From JAJEAD01 sp965221555 (lineage in GTDB: Bacteria > Pseudomonadota > Gammaproteobacteria > HK1), in NCBI GenBank assembly GCA_965221555.1, contig OZ244895.1, forward strand, positions 2,108,001 to 2,172,000: a stretch of 64,000 nucleotides of DNA, read 5' to 3'. The position numbers were made by a program, and so were the translations under genes. The notes under the pieces were generated by a model, which did not search any database, was not told the DNA's origin, and was given only the letters and a program-made list of their open reading frames with translations. Below are positions 40,798 to 53,600 of the stretch, piece after piece (the first letter of the stretch is position 1; each line of letters starts with the position of its first letter).

Positions 40798-42717
40798 CGC
40801 GCCGAAGATCTCCACCGGAGAGCCCACCACGATGCGCCGGTCGCCCAGACGCCGGGTCAACCCCGCCGCATCGAAGTGCTCCAGGACCTGGATGCTGAGG
40901 TTGCGCCCGATCCCGGAACGATCCCGGAAGGACGCGGCGTCGAAACGTCCATCCGGATGGTCCCGTCCCAGATCGACGGCGATAAGGGCGAGAGATGCGA
41001 GCGCTCCGGGATGGAAGTAGCGATTGTCGGCCACCCGAACGAGCTGGCGGCGCCCCACGCATCGCTTGAGAAAGGCGAGCAGGGCGGGCTTGTCGACGCG
41101 CAGCCGCGCCGACAGTTCGCTCACCACCGGTGGCTTCGTGGCGCCGGGGCCGATTTGCGATGCGATCGCCCGCCAGAGCCGAGCGTCCTCGCCGCTCAGT
41201 CGCGGAGCATGGTCCGGCAGCCGGACCGACTGGCCGTCGCGGACGATCCGGCCTTCCCGGATCAGGGCGCGCAGCGCCGGCAATGCGAGGCGACGCGGGA
41301 CGCGGTCGGCCACCATCGCGCACAGAGTGCCTTCGTCCGGGCCGATGTGGTCCGGGTGACTGGCATGCCACTCGCCCAGCGCGCCTGAGAGGCTCCCGCG
41401 CACCTCTTCCCAGCGATGTCCGGAGAGTCCCAGCGTGCTCCGCGTCCCCCGGACCTCGATCACTCCCGATTCTTCGAAGAGGCGTTCCGCCCGAGAGGGT
41501 TCGAGGTTGCGTGCGGCCGTGAACTGCGCGAGATCGAATCCCTCGTGGCTGCACTCGAGCAAGGATTCGAGCGCCCTCGCGTCGTCCCGGGTGTCGAGCG
41601 CGCGCAAGGCGGCAAGGCGTTCCGGACGCGCCCGGCCCCGGGCGGGCGGATAGGGGTCGATAACGCGGCCGCCGCCCAGGGTGCGATGTCCCGACTGGTC
41701 CCGGAGGATGCAGCGGTCGCCGGCGGCGGCATGGGTGGCTTCTTGCAGATGGAGCTGGGCGAGAGCGCTCTCGCCGGGCGCCAGCTCGCGCTTCCCGAGA
41801 AGCGCGACGCGAGCACTGGTGAACCCGGCGCCGAGGTGCAGGTGCACGCGGGTCCAGTGGCGCAGCGGCCGACTCTCGCTTGCGAGCAGGTGCACGCCCG
41901 CGTCGATTCGGCGGGTGGTGCGATCCAGGGTCTCGGCCACCACCCAGTCGCCGCGGTGGAGACGGCCGCGGGCGAGCCCGGCCCCGCTCAGGTTGAGGGC
42001 GAGGCGTTCTCCGCAACGCCCGTCACGCGCTTCCCGGTGGCCGGCCTGCATCCCCCGGACCCGCACCTCGATTCCCTGGGGCTGCACAAGGAGCCGGTCT
42101 CCCACCGTGACCCGGCCGGCGAAGGCGGCGCCGGTCACGACCATTCCCGCTCCGGCGACGCTGAACGCGCGGTCGATTGCGAAACGAAAGTTGCCCTGGT
42201 CGCTGCGCGCCCGGAGGGCGGCGGCGCTTTGCACCAGGAGCCCGGCAAGCGCTTCGACGCCCTCTCCCGTGAGGGCGCAGACCGGCAGGATCGGGGCGCC
42301 CGCGAGCGTGGTCGGAGCGAGGAGGGCGCGAAGCGCGGCGCTCACCGCCTCCGTGCGCTCGGGCGTCACCCGGTCGATCTTGGTCAGCGCCACCGCGCCC
42401 CGTTCCAGCCCCATCAATTGCAGGATTTCCAGATGCTCGCGGGTCTGGGGCATCACGCCGTCGTCGGCGGCGACGACCAGGAGTCCGAAGTCGATGGCGG
42501 CGACGCCGGCCACCATGTTCCGGATGAACTTCTCGTGCCCGGGCACATCGACGAACCCGAGCGTGGTCCCCGCGCCGGACTCCCGGTAGGCAAAGCCGAG
42601 ATCGATGCTGAGACCTCGCGCCTTCTCTTCGGGCAGGCGATCCGTGTCCACGCCGGTGAGCGCCCGCACCAGCATCGTCTTGCCGTGGTCGACGTGTCCG
42701 GCGGTGGCGATCAGCAT
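40786..42717 (-). CDS. selB: selenocysteine-specific translation elongation factor SelB
   Basis: A 643-residue GTPase. The P-loop is AGHVDHGKTML (residues 6-16), with DVPGHEKFIRNM near 57 and TKIDRV near 112. It is followed by EF-Tu-like beta-barrel domains (RFAIDRAFSVAGAGMVVTG near 182) and a C-terminal set of winged helices that bind the SECIS element on the mRNA, seen from about residue 370 on. The length is normal for bacterial SelB. It delivers selenocysteyl-tRNA-Sec to UGA codons. The gene is directly upstream of the Sec tRNA and SelD on the same strand. The ATG at 42717 lacks a clear ribosome site. The selA gene, needed to make Sec-tRNA in bacteria, is not in this window. Confidence 0.93.
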   Translation of the reverse strand: MLIATAGHVDHGKTMLVRALTGVDTDRLPEEKARGLSIDLGFAYRESGAGTTLGFVDVPGHEKFIRNMVAGVAAIDFGLLVVAADDGVMPQTREHLEILQLMGLERGAVALTKIDRVTPERTEAVSAALRALLAPTTLAGAPILPVCALTGEGVEALAGLLVQSAAALRARSDQGNFRFAIDRAFSVAGAGMVVTGAAFAGRVTVGDRLLVQPQGIEVRVRGMQAGHREARDGRCGERLALNLSGAGLARGRLHRGDWVVAETLDRTTRRIDAGVHLLASESRPLRHWTRVHLHLGAGFTSARVALLGKRELAPGESALAQLHLQEATHAAAGDRCILRDQSGHRTLGGGRVIDPYPPARGRARPERLAALRALDTRDDARALESLLECSHEGFDLAQFTAARNLEPSRAERLFEESGVIEVRGTRSTLGLSGHRWEEVRGSLSGALGEWHASHPDHIGPDEGTLCAMVADRVPRRLALPALRALIREGRIVRDGQSVRLPDHAPRLSGEDARLWRAIASQIGPGATKPPVVSELSARLRVDKPALLAFLKRCVGRRQLVRVADNRYFHPGALASLALIAVDLGRDHPDGRFDAASFRDRSGIGRNLSIQVLEHFDAAGLTRRLGDRRIVVGSPVEIFGALGE

Positions 42718-42869
42718 GGGTTTTTGGGTGTTCGACTCGAATCGGCGCCCCCGCGCTGGGCGTCGCGGGAGATTCTATGCGGATCGCCGGGCCCGGCCAC
42801 ACCACGCCCGGGGCGGTGAAGCGCCACGGGGCGAAGAGGGCGCGGAGGCGGATCGAGTCGACTCCGGAC

Positions 42870-44600
42870 TCAGTGGCTCTCCCGCGGCACGTCGGCGCCA
42901 CTGCTCCCGATGAGGAAGTCCAGATCCGCGCCGGTGTCGGCCTGCATGACGTGATCGAGATACAGGCGCAGATAGCCCCGCTCGCCGTGTGCCGCGGGAG
43001 GACGCCACGCGGCGCGGCGCCGCGCGAGTTCCTGCTCCGGCACGTGCAGCACCAGGCGGCGGGCGGGGACATCGAGTTCGATCTCGTCTCCGTTCTGCAC
43101 CAGGGCGAGCGGGCCGCCGTCCGCCGCCTCCGGCGCGGTGTGCAGGACCACGGTACCGAACGCGGTGCCCGACATGCGGGCGTCGGAGATGCGCACCATG
43201 TCGGTGACCCCGCGCTTCAGGATCTTGGCGGGCAGCCCCATGTTCCCGGTCTCCGGGAAACCCGGATAACCCTTCGGCCCACAGCCCTTCAGCACCAGCA
43301 CGTCGGTCTCGTCGACCTCCAGATCGGGGGCGTCGATCCGCGCCTTGTAGTCGTCGATGTCCTCGAAGACCACCGCTCTCCCGCGGTGGCGCATGAGCGA
43401 GTCGGTGGCGGCGGAGGGCTTGAGGATCGCGCCCTGGGGCGCGAGATTGCCGTGCAGCACCGCGATGCCGCCGTGTCGCTTGAAGGGCCTGGACAGAGGG
43501 TGGATGACCTCGCGGTTCCAGCACGGGGCCTCCCTCACGTTCTCCCAGAGAGTGTGTCCATTGGCGGTGATCAGGTCTCGGTGGAGCAGCCCGGCCTCGG
43601 CGAGCTCCCGGTGCACCGCCGGCAGGCCGCCGGCATAGAAGAAGTCCTCCATCAGGTACTTGCCGGAAGGCATGAGGTTCACGATGCACGGCACGTTGCG
43701 ACCCAGGGTGTCCCAGTCGTCGAGGGTGAGGTCGACGCCGATCCGCCCGGCGAGCGCCAGGAGGTGCACGACCGCGTTGGTGGAGCCGCCGATCGCCCCG
43801 TTGGTGCGGATCGCGTTCTCGAATGCCTCCCGCCGGAGGATCTTCGACATGGTGAGGTCTTCCTCCACCATCTCCACGATGCGACGGCCCGCCATGTGGG
43901 CGAGCACATTGCGCCGGGAGTCCGCGGCCGGGATCGCCGCGTTCGCGGGCAGCGCCATGCCGAGCGATTCCGCCATGCTCGCCATCGTGGAAGCGGTCCC
44001 CATCGTCATGCAGTGCCCGACGGAGCGGGACATGCAGGCTTCCGCGTCCATGAACTCCCGCATCGACATGTCCCCGGCGCGCACCATGGCTTCGAACTTC
44101 CAGACATGGGTGCCGGAGCCAATCTGTTCTTCGCGGAAACGCCCGTTGAGCATCGGACCGCCAGAGACGACGATCGAGGGCAGGTCGCAGCTCGCCGCAC
44201 CCATGAGCAGCGCGGGGGTGGTCTTGTCGCAGCCGGCGAGCAGCACCACGCCGTCGAGGGGATTGGCGCGAATGGATTCCTCGACGTCCATGCTGACGAG
44301 GTTGCGGTAGAGCATCGTCGACGGCCGCATCAGGGTCTCGCCGAGCGACATCACCGGGAACTCCAGAGGGAAGCCCCCCTGCTCGTACACCCCGCGCTTC
44401 ACCCGTTCCGCGAGCCCTCGGAAGTGGGCGTTGCAGGGCGTGAGCTCCGACCAGGTATTGCAGATGCCGATGACCGGCCGGCCGTCGAAGAGATGATGCG
44501 GCAGCCCCTGGTTCTTCATCCAGCTTCGATGATGGAAGCCGTCCTTGCCTTCCTTGCCGAACCACTCCGTGCTGCGGCGAGCCTTCTTCCCGCTGATCAT
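42870..44600 (-). CDS. IlvD/Edd-family sugar-acid dehydratase (L-arabinonate dehydratase-type)
   Basis: A 576-residue dehydratase. Cysteines C56 (LTPCNAHF), C124 (AGCDKTTPA) and C197 (GHCMTM) sit almost exactly where L-arabinonate dehydratase has its [2Fe-2S] ligands, and K126 in CDKT fits the carbamylated metal-binding Lys. ARMSGTAFGTVVLHTAPEA near 497 is the conserved C-terminal block. This pattern and the length point to the pentonate (arabinonate/xylonate) branch, which makes 2-keto-3-deoxy sugar acids, rather than dihydroxy-acid dehydratase of branched-chain biosynthesis. GGAGACC lies just before the ATG. It is 45 bp after the giant protein gene on the same strand, but the two are probably unrelated. 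No other sugar genes are in the window. Confidence 0.85.
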   Translation of the reverse strand: MISGKKARRSTEWFGKEGKDGFHHRSWMKNQGLPHHLFDGRPVIGICNTWSELTPCNAHFRGLAERVKRGVYEQGGFPLEFPVMSLGETLMRPSTMLYRNLVSMDVEESIRANPLDGVVLLAGCDKTTPALLMGAASCDLPSIVVSGGPMLNGRFREEQIGSGTHVWKFEAMVRAGDMSMREFMDAEACMSRSVGHCMTMGTASTMASMAESLGMALPANAAIPAADSRRNVLAHMAGRRIVEMVEEDLTMSKILRREAFENAIRTNGAIGGSTNAVVHLLALAGRIGVDLTLDDWDTLGRNVPCIVNLMPSGKYLMEDFFYAGGLPAVHRELAEAGLLHRDLITANGHTLWENVREAPCWNREVIHPLSRPFKRHGGIAVLHGNLAPQGAILKPSAATDSLMRHRGRAVVFEDIDDYKARIDAPDLEVDETDVLVLKGCGPKGYPGFPETGNMGLPAKILKRGVTDMVRISDARMSGTAFGTVVLHTAPEAADGGPLALVQNGDEIELDVPARRLVLHVPEQELARRRAAWRPPAAHGERGYLRLYLDHVMQADTGADLDFLIGSSGADVPRESH

Positions 44601-44645
44601 CGTCGGTCTCCGCCGGATCCGATCGGAGCCGGCGCGCGGGGTGGT

Positions 44646-47600
44646 TCAGAAGCCGAGGTTGAGGTCCAGGTCGATGCGGTATGCGGGGTCCGTGCCCTCG
44701 GACGCGTAGCGCTGGCCCGCGAGGCGGATGTCGAGACCCTTCGATATCACGTACTCCATGCCGAGCCCGAGGCGCCGGGAGGCGTCCTCGCCGGCATGGA
44801 ACTCGGCGAAGGGCGTGAGCAGCCCGCTGCGTCCCGTGAAGCCATAGCCCGCACGCGCCGAGAGGGAGGGGGAGGCCGCATCGAGGGGCGCGAGGTGGTC
44901 TTCGCCGAAGACGCTCTCGCTCGCCAGCCCCGTGTCGCGTCGCGCTCCCAGCCTCGGGCCCAGCGAGAACGACAGGCCGCGCCCGCCCGCTTCCGGAGCC
45001 AGACGGGCTTCCACGCTCGCTCCCCACATCTTCGTGTCCTCGGCGGAATGCAGCGCCAGCCAGTGCGCTTGTGCATCCAGCGCGAAGCGCCCACCTGGTG
45101 TGGACAGGCTGACTCCGCTTGCGAACTCCAGACCCTGGCCCGTCACTCCGTCGCCGCCGTCCAGTCGAAGCGCCAGCGAGCCGCGTGGCGCAAGCGTCAG
45201 TCCCGCCATCGCCAGGCCCTGATGTCGGGCTTCCACGCCGCCGCGCAGACGCCACACCGAGACATCCAGGTCCGCAAGCGTGGTGCCCGCTTCGCCGTCG
45301 GTGGTCATCCGCACCACGCCGCCGTCGCCGATACCGGAGAGCGTGAAGTCTCCCTGTCGAGCGACCGGCCAGCGCACTTCGAACGCGCCCGCCAGCATGT
45401 CGAGATCCGCCCTGGTCTTCTGCCCGTCCGGCCCACGGTGTTCCGCCTCGCCGAGTCCGGCGCCGAGCATCAGGCCGACCACGCCGCTGCCCGGCGTCTC
45501 CAGACGGTAGTAGGGCCACAGCGAGTTCAGCACGGTCTCGACCTTGTTCTCTCCCCCGTCGAGTTGGTAACGCACCTCGCCCCGGCTCCCCGAAACCGCA
45601 AGACCGGTCATCAGCCGCTCGCGCAGCCTGGCATCGGCGCCGAGCCACAGCGCTGCGTGCGAGCCCTCATGGAGGACGCCGTCCACCCGGCTCTCGAAAT
45701 GTCTTCCCTCACCTCGGCCCCAGAATGTGAGTTCGGGTCCCGTTCCCAAGCGGTCTCCGCCGAGAGACAGCGCGAACGCGCTGCCGCGAAGCAGGGTCGC
45801 ATCGTCCAACGCGTGGCTCTGGTAGTCGTCCCGCGGCTCCCACGGGTCGCTTCCGCGCAGCCGGTTCAACGCGTCGCCTTGCACTTGCCCCGCACCGCCG
45901 ACGCGCCAGCCCGCCAGGGTCAGCTCGCTTCCGCCGCGCGTCTCATCGAAACGCCGCCCGATGACTTCGGTGGCCCCCATCAGCGTGGCCCGGGCGATCT
46001 CCGCAAGCGCCGCCTTCGCCGCATCCGCCCCCTCCGGAGGAGCGGGGCCCACCGAGCCGCCATCGTTGTCATTGACGGTGATCGTGTCGATGTAGTCGGT
46101 GTTGTGCACCGAGTAGCCGTTGCCCGCGGCAAGCGCGGCGCTCAGCGTACCGTTGGCTTCTTCCACCTCGTCGTCGACGGTGGCGACGCTGAAGGTGGCG
46201 GTGGTGGCGCCGGCCGGGACGGTCACCGTGCGTGCGCCGGTCTGGCCGCTGTCGGCAAAGTCGCCGCTGTCGATGACGGTGAGGTTGACGCTGAGGTCGC
46301 TCGCCGGCGCGGGCGAGGCGCTAAGCGTAAAGGTCGCGTCCGCGCCCTCGGTAATGGGCGAAGTGTCCGCGGCAATGTGCAACACCGGAGTGTCGGGGTT
46401 CGCCGGGTCGTCGTTGTCGTTGACGGTGACTGAGGCGATGTAGTCGGTGTTGTGCACCGAGTAGCCGCTGCCCGAGGCCAGGGCGGCGCTCAGCGTGCCG
46501 TAGGACTCGTCGACCGCATCGTCGACGGTGGCGACGGTGAGGGTGGCGGTGGTGGCGCCGGCCGGGATGGTCACGGTGCGCGCGCCGAGCTGGCCGCTGT
46601 CGGCGAAGCGGCCGCTGTCGGCGACGGTGAGGTTGACGCTGAGGGCGCTCGTCGGTGCGGGTGAGACACTGAGGGTAAAGGTCGCGTCCGTGCCCTCGGT
46701 CACGGGCGAGGCGCCCGCGGCAATGCTCACCACCGGAGTGTCGGGATTCGCCGGGTCGTCGTTGTCGTTGACGGTGACCGCGGCGGTGTAGTCGGTGTTG
46801 TGCATCGAGTAGCCGCTGCCCGCGCTCAGGGTGGCGATCAGCGTGCCGTAGGACTCGTCGACCGCGTCGTCGACGGTGGCGACGGTGAGGGTGGCGGTGG
46901 TGGCGCCGGCCGGGATGGTCACCGTGCGCTCGCCGGTCTGGTCACTGCCGGCGAAGTCGCCGCTGTCTGTGACGGTGAGGCTGACGCTGAGGTCGGTCGT
47001 CGGCGCGGGCGAGGCGCTGAGCGTGAAGGTCGCGTCCGCACCCTCGGTCACGGGCGAGGCGCCCGCGGCAATGCGCACTACCGGAGTGTCGGGGTCCGAC
47101 GGATCGTCATTGTCGTTGACGGTGAGCGTGGCGGTGCCGGCCACGCTGTCCACGAGGTAGCCGGTACCCGCGGCCAGGGCGGCGCTCAACGTGCCGTGGG
47201 ACTCGTCGGTCTCGTCGTCGACGGTGGCGACGGTGAGGGTGGCGGCGGTGGCGCCGGCGGCGATGGTCACCGTGCGCTCACCGGTCTCGCCGCTGTCGGC
47301 GAAGTCGCCGCTGTCGGTGACGCTGAGGTTGACGTCGAGGTCGCTCGCCGGAGCGGGCGAAACGCTGAGCGTGAAGGTCGCGTCCGTGCCCTCGGTTATG
47401 GGCGAAGCGTCCGCGGCAATGCGCACCACCGGTGCGTCATTGTCGGCAACTGTGACGGTGGCGGAGTGGTCGGTGTTGTGGACCGAGTAGCCGGCGCCCG
47501 CGGCCAAGCTGGCGGTGATGCCGCCGTCGACCTCGTTGAACTCGTCGTCGACGGTGGCCACGGTGAGGGTGGCGGTGGTGGCGCCGGCCGGGATGGTCAC

Positions 47601-50600
47601 CGTGCGCTCGCCGGTCTCGCCGCTGTCGGCGAAGTCGCCGCTGTCGGTGATGGCAAGGTTGACGCTGAGGTCGCTCGCCGGCGCGGGCGAGGCGGTGAGC
47701 GTAAAGGTCGCGGCCGTACCCTCGGTGACGGGTGAGGTGTCCGCGGCAATGCTCACCACCGGGATGTCGGGGCTCGCCGGGTCGTCGTTGTCGTTGACGG
47801 TGACGGTGGCGGTACTGGCCTCGTTATTCACAACGTAGTCGGTGCCTGCGCCCAGAGCGACGGCCACCGTGCCGCCAGGCTCGTCGGTCTCGTCATCGAC
47901 GGTGGCGACGGTGAGGGTGGCAGTGGTTGCACCGGCGGCGATGGCCACGCTGCGTTCGCCGAGCTGGCCCCTTGCGGTGAAGTCACCGCCCTCGGCCACG
48001 GTGAGGTTGACGCTGAGGTCGACCGCCGGAGCGGGCGAAACGCTGAGCGTGAAGGTCACGTCCGTGCCCTCGGTGACGGGCGAGGTGTCCGCGGCGATGC
48101 TTACCACCGGGACGTCGTTGTCGGCGACCGCGACTGTGGCGGTGTTGGCATCGCCGTCGACGGTGTAGTCGGCGCCCGTCTCGACCGTGGCGGTGATGGC
48201 GCCGTCGAGCTCGTCGACATTGTCGTCGTCGGTGGTCACGGTGAGGGTGGCGGTGGTGGCGCCGGCGGCGATCGTCACGGTGCGCGAGCCGGTCTGGTCG
48301 CTATCGGCGAAGCTGCCGCTCTCGGTGACGGTCACGTTGACGTCAAGGTCGGATTCCGGCGCGGTGGTGGTGGTGAGGGTGAAGGTCGCGTCCGTGTCCT
48401 CGTCAATGGCCGTGGTGTCCGCGGTGATGCTCACCACCGGGGGTTCGTCGTCGGCGACATCCACCGTGGCCGCGCCGGCCTCGCTGCTTATGGTGTAGTC
48501 GGCGCCGGTCTCGACCGTGGCGGTAATGGAGCCGTCGACTTCGTCGACATCGTCATTGTCGGTGGCCACGGTGAGGGTGCCGGTGGTGGCGCCGGCCGCA
48601 ATGGTTACCGTGCGCTCTCCGGTCTGGTTGTTGCCGGCGAAGTCGCCGCTTTGGGTGACGGTGACCTTGACGTCGAGGTCGGCTTCCGGCGCGGTGGTGG
48701 TGGTGAGCGTGAAGGTCGCGTCCGTGCCCTCGGTGACAGGCGAGGTGTCCGCGGCGATGCTCACCACCGGGGGCTCGTCGTCGGCGACATCCACGGTGGC
48801 GGTGTCGGCACTGCTGTCTACGGTGTAGCCGGTGTCGGTGCCGGTGTCGGCCTCGACCGTGGCGGTAATGGAGCCGTCGACTTCGTCGGCACCGTCGTCG
48901 ACGGTGGCGACGGTGAAGGTGGCGGTGGTGGCGTCGGCGGCGATGGTCACCGTGCGCTCGCCGATCTCGCCGCTGTCGGCGAAGTCGCCGCTTTGGGTGA
49001 CGGTGAGGTTGACGGTAATGTCGACTGCCGGCGCGGGCGAGGCGGTGAGCGTGAAGGTCGCGGTCCCGCCCTCGGTGATGGGCGAGGTGCCCGCAGCGAT
49101 GCTCACCGCCGGGACGTCGTTGTCGGCGACGGTGACCGTGGCGGTGTTGTCAGTGCTGTGTACGGTGTAACCGGTGCCGGTGCCGAGCGTGGCGGTAAGG
49201 GTGCCGTCGACCTCGTCGGCACTGTCGTCGACGGTGGTCACGGTGAGGATGGCGGTGGTGGCGCCGGCGGCGATGGTCACGGTGCGTGTGCCGGCTTGGC
49301 CGCTGGTGGCGAAGTCGCCGCTGTCAGCAACGCTGACGTTGACGGTAGTTTGGACCGCCGGCGCGGGCGAGACGCTGAGGTTGAAGGTCGCGGTCGCGCC
49401 CTCGGTGATGGACGTGGGGTCTGCCGCGGCAATGCTCACTACCGGGACGTCGTTGTCGGCGACGGTGACCGTGGCGGTGTTGTCAGTGCTGTGTACGGTG
49501 TAACCGGTGCCGGTGCCGACCGTGGCGGTAAGGGTGCCGTCGACCTCGTCGGCATCGTCATTGTCGGTGGTCACGGTGAGGGTGGCGGTGGTGGCATTGG
49601 CGGCGATGGTCACGGTGCGTGTGCCGGCTTGGCCGCTGGTGGCGAAGTCGCCGCTGTCAGCAACGCTGACGTTGACGGTAGTTTGGACCGCCGGCGCGGG
49701 CGAAACGCTGAGGTTGAAGGTCGCGTTTGCCCCCTCGGTGATGGACGTGGGGTCTGCCGCGGCAATGCTCACCACCGGGACGTCGTTGTCGGCGACGGTG
49801 ACCGTGGCGGTGTTGTCAGTGCTGTGTACGGTGTAACCGGTGCCGGTCCCGAGCGTGGCGGTAATGGTGCCGTCGACCTCGTCGGCACCGTCGTCGACGG
49901 TGGTCACGGTGAGGGTGGCGGTGGTGGCGTTGGCGGCGATGGTCACGGTGCGCGTGCCGGTCTGGTTGTTGCCGGCGAAGTTGCCGCTGTCGGTGACGGT
50001 GAGGTTGACGGTAGTTTGGACCGCCGGTGCGGGCGAGACGCTGAGGTTGAAGGTCGCGTTCGCCCCCTCGGTGATGGGCGAGGTGCCCGCGGCAATGCTC
50101 ACCACCGGGACGTCGTTGTCGGCGACGGTGACCGTGGCGGTGTTGTCAGTGCTGTGTACGGTGTAACCGGTGCCGGTCCCGAGCGTGGCGGTAATGGTGC
50201 CGTCGACCTCGTCGGCACCGTCGTCGACGGTGGTCACGGTGAGGGTGGCGGTGGTGGCGTTGGCAGCGATGGTCACGGTGCGCGTGCCGGTCTGGTTGTT
50301 GCCGGCGAAGTTGCCGCTGTCGGTGACGGTGAGGTTGACGGTAGTTTGGACCGCCGGTGCGGGCGAGACGCTGAGGTTGAAGGTCGCGTTCGCCCCCTCG
50401 GTGATGGGCGAGGTGCCCGCGGCGATGCTCACTACCGGGACGTCGTTGTCGGCGACGGTGACCGTGGCGGTGTTGTCAGTGCTGTGTACGGTGTAACCGG
50501 TGCCGGTCCCGAGCGTGGCGGTAATGGTGCCGTCGACCTCGTCGGCACCGTCGTCGACGGTGGTCACGGTGAGGGTGGCGGTGGTGGCGTTGGCGGCGAT

Positions 50601-53600
50601 GGTCACGGTGCGCGTGCCGGTCTGGTTGTTGCCGGCGAAGTTGCCGCTGTCGGTGACGGTGAGGTTGACGGTAGTTTGGACCGCCGGTGCGGGCGAGACG
50701 CTGAGGTTGAAGGTCGCGTTCGCCCCCTCGGTGATGGACGTGGGGTCTGCCGCGGCAATGCTCACCACCGGGACGTCGTTGTCGGCGACGGTGACCGTGG
50801 CGGTGTTGTCAGTGCTGTGTACGGTGTAACCGGTGCCGGTGCCGAGCGTGGCGGTAATGGTGCCGTCGACCTCGTCGGCACTGTCGTCGACGGTGGTCAC
50901 GGTGAGGGTGGCGGTGGTGGCGTTGGCGGCGATGGTCACGGTGCGCGTGCCGGTCTGGTTGTTGCCGGCGAAGTTGCCGCTGTCGGTGACGGTGAGGTTG
51001 ACGGTAGTTTGGACCGCCGGCGCGGGCGAGACGCTGAGGTTGAAGGTCGCGTTTGCGCCCTCGGTGATGGGCGAGGTGCCCGCGGCGATGCTCACTACCG
51101 GGACGTCGTTGTCGGCGACGGTGACCGTGGCGGTGTTGTCAGTGCTGTGTACGGTGTAACCGGTGCCGGTCCCGAGCGTGGCGGTAATGGTGCCGTCGAC
51201 CTCGTCGGCACCGTCGTCGACGGTGGTCACGGTGAGGGTGGCGGTGGTGGCGTTGGCGGCGATGGTCACGGTGCGCGTGCCGGTCTGGTTGTTGCCGGCG
51301 AAGTTGCCGCTGTCGGTGACGGTGAGGTTGACGGTAGTTTGGACCGCCGGTGCGGGCGAGACGCTGAGGTTGAAGGTCGCGTTCGCCCCCTCGGTGATGG
51401 GCGAGGTGCCCGCGGCAATGCTCACTACCGGGACGTCGTTGTCGGCGACGGTGACCGTGGCGGTGTTGTCAGTGCTGTGTACGGTGTAACCGGTGCCGGT
51501 CCCGAGCGTGGCGGTAATGGTGCCGTCGACCTCGTCGGCACCGTCGTCGACGGTGGTCACGGTGAGGGTGGCGGTGGTGGCGTTGGCGGCGATGGTCACG
51601 GTGCGCGTGCCGGTCTGGTTGTTGCCGGCGAAGTTGCCGCTGTCGGTGACGGTGAGGTTGACGGTAGTTTGGACCGCCGGTGCGGGCGAGACGCTGAGGT
51701 TGAAGGTCGCGTTCGCCCCCTCGGTGATGGGCGAGGTGCCCGCGGCAATGCTCACCACCGGGACGTCGTTGTCGGCGACGGTGACCGTGGCGGTGTTGTC
51801 AGTGCTGTGTACGGTGTAACCGGTGCCGGTCCCGACCGTGGCGGTAATGGTGCCGTCGACCTCGTCGGCACTGTCGTCGACGGTGGTCACGGTGAGGGTG
51901 GCGGTGGTGGCGTTGGCAGCGATGGTCACGGTGCGCGTGCCGGTCTGGTTGTTGCCGGCGAAGTTGCCGCTGTCGGTGACGGTGAGGTTGACGGTAGTTT
52001 GGACCGCCGGCGCGGGCGAGACGCTGAGGTTGAAGGTCGCGTTTGCCCCCTCGGTGATTGGCGAGGTGCCCGCGGCAATGCTCACCACCGGGACGTCGTT
52101 GTCGGCGACGGCGACCGTGGCGGTGTTGGCCGTGCTGTCCACGGTGTAGTCGGGGTCGGTGCCGGTGTCGGCCTTGACTGTGGCGGTAATGGTGCCGTCG
52201 ACCTCGTCGGCACTGTCGTCGACGGTGGCGACGGTAAAGGTGACGCTCTTGGTGTTGGTCTTGATGGTCACCGTGCGGTCGCCGGCCTGGCCGCTGGTGG
52301 CGAAGTCGCCGCTGTCGGTGACGCTGACGTTGACGTCGAGGTCGGCCGTCGGCGCGGTGGTGGTGGTGAGGGTGAAGGTCGCGGTCCCGCCCTCGGTGAT
52401 GGATGTGGGGTCTGCCGCGGCGATGCTCACCACCGGGGGCTCGTTGTCGGCGACGTCAACCTTGGCGGTGTTGGCAGTGGTGTCCACGGTGTAGCCGGTG
52501 CCGTTCCCGACCGTGGCGGTAATGGTGCCGTCGTCCTCGTCGACAGTGTCGTTGAAGGTAGACACAGTGAGGGTGCCGGTGGTTTTGCCGGCGCCGATGA
52601 TCACCGTACGCTCGCCGGTCTGGCCGAGGTTGGCGAAGTTGCCGCTGTCGGTGACGTTGACCTTGACGGTGATACCGAGCGTCGGCGCGGTGGTGGTGGT
52701 GAGGGTGAAGGTCGCGGTCTGTCCCTCGGTGATGGACGTGGGGTCTGTTGCGGCGATGGCGATGCTCACCACCGGGAGCTCGTTGTCGGCGACGGTGACC
52801 GTGGCGGTGTGGTTGGTGCTGTCCACGGTGTAGTCAGGGTCGGTGCCGGTGTCGGCCTTGACCGTGGCGGTAATGGTGCCGTCAACCTCGTCGGCATCGT
52901 CGTTGTCGGTGGTCACGGTGAGGGTGCCGGAGGTCTTGCCAGCGGCGATAGTCGCGGTGCGCTCGCCAGCCTGGCCATCATTGGCAAATCTGCCACTGTC
53001 GGTGACGGTGACCTTGACGGTGAGGTCGCTCGTCGGCGCGGTGGTGGTGGTGAGCGTGAAGGTCGCGGTCCCTCCCTCGGTGATGGACGTGGGGTCTGCC
53101 GCGGCGATGCTCACCACCGGGGGTTCGTTGTCGGCGACGGTGACCGTGGCGGTGTGGTTGGTGTTGTCCACGGTGTAGTCGGGGTCGGTGCCGGTGTCGG
53201 CCTTGACCGTGGCGGTAATGGTGCCGTCGACCTCGTCGGCATCGTCATTGTCGGTGGTCACGGTGAGGGTGCCGGAGGTCTTGCCAGCGGCGATAGTCGC
53301 GGTGCGCTCGCCAGCCTGGCCATCATTGGCAAATTTGCCACTGTCGGTGACGGTGAGATTGACGGTGAGGTCGCTCGTCGGCGCGGTGGTGGTGGTGAGC
53401 GTGAAGGTCGCGGTCGCGCCCTCGGTGATGGATGTGGGGTCTGCCGCGGCGATGCTCACCACCGGGGGCTCGTTGTCGGCGACGGTGACCGTGGCGGTGT
53501 GGTTGGTGTTGTCCACGGTGTAGTCGGGGTCGGTGCCGGTGTCGGCCTTGACCGTGGCGGTAATGGAGCCGTCGACCTCGTCGACGCTGTCGTTGACGGT

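Noticed and set aside
44613..44632. Palindrome CCGGATCCGATCGGAGCCGG after the giant gene as a terminator
   Set aside because: It has a mismatch, a 4-nt loop, no T-tract and lies close to the ribosome site of the dehydratase gene. The evidence is too weak.
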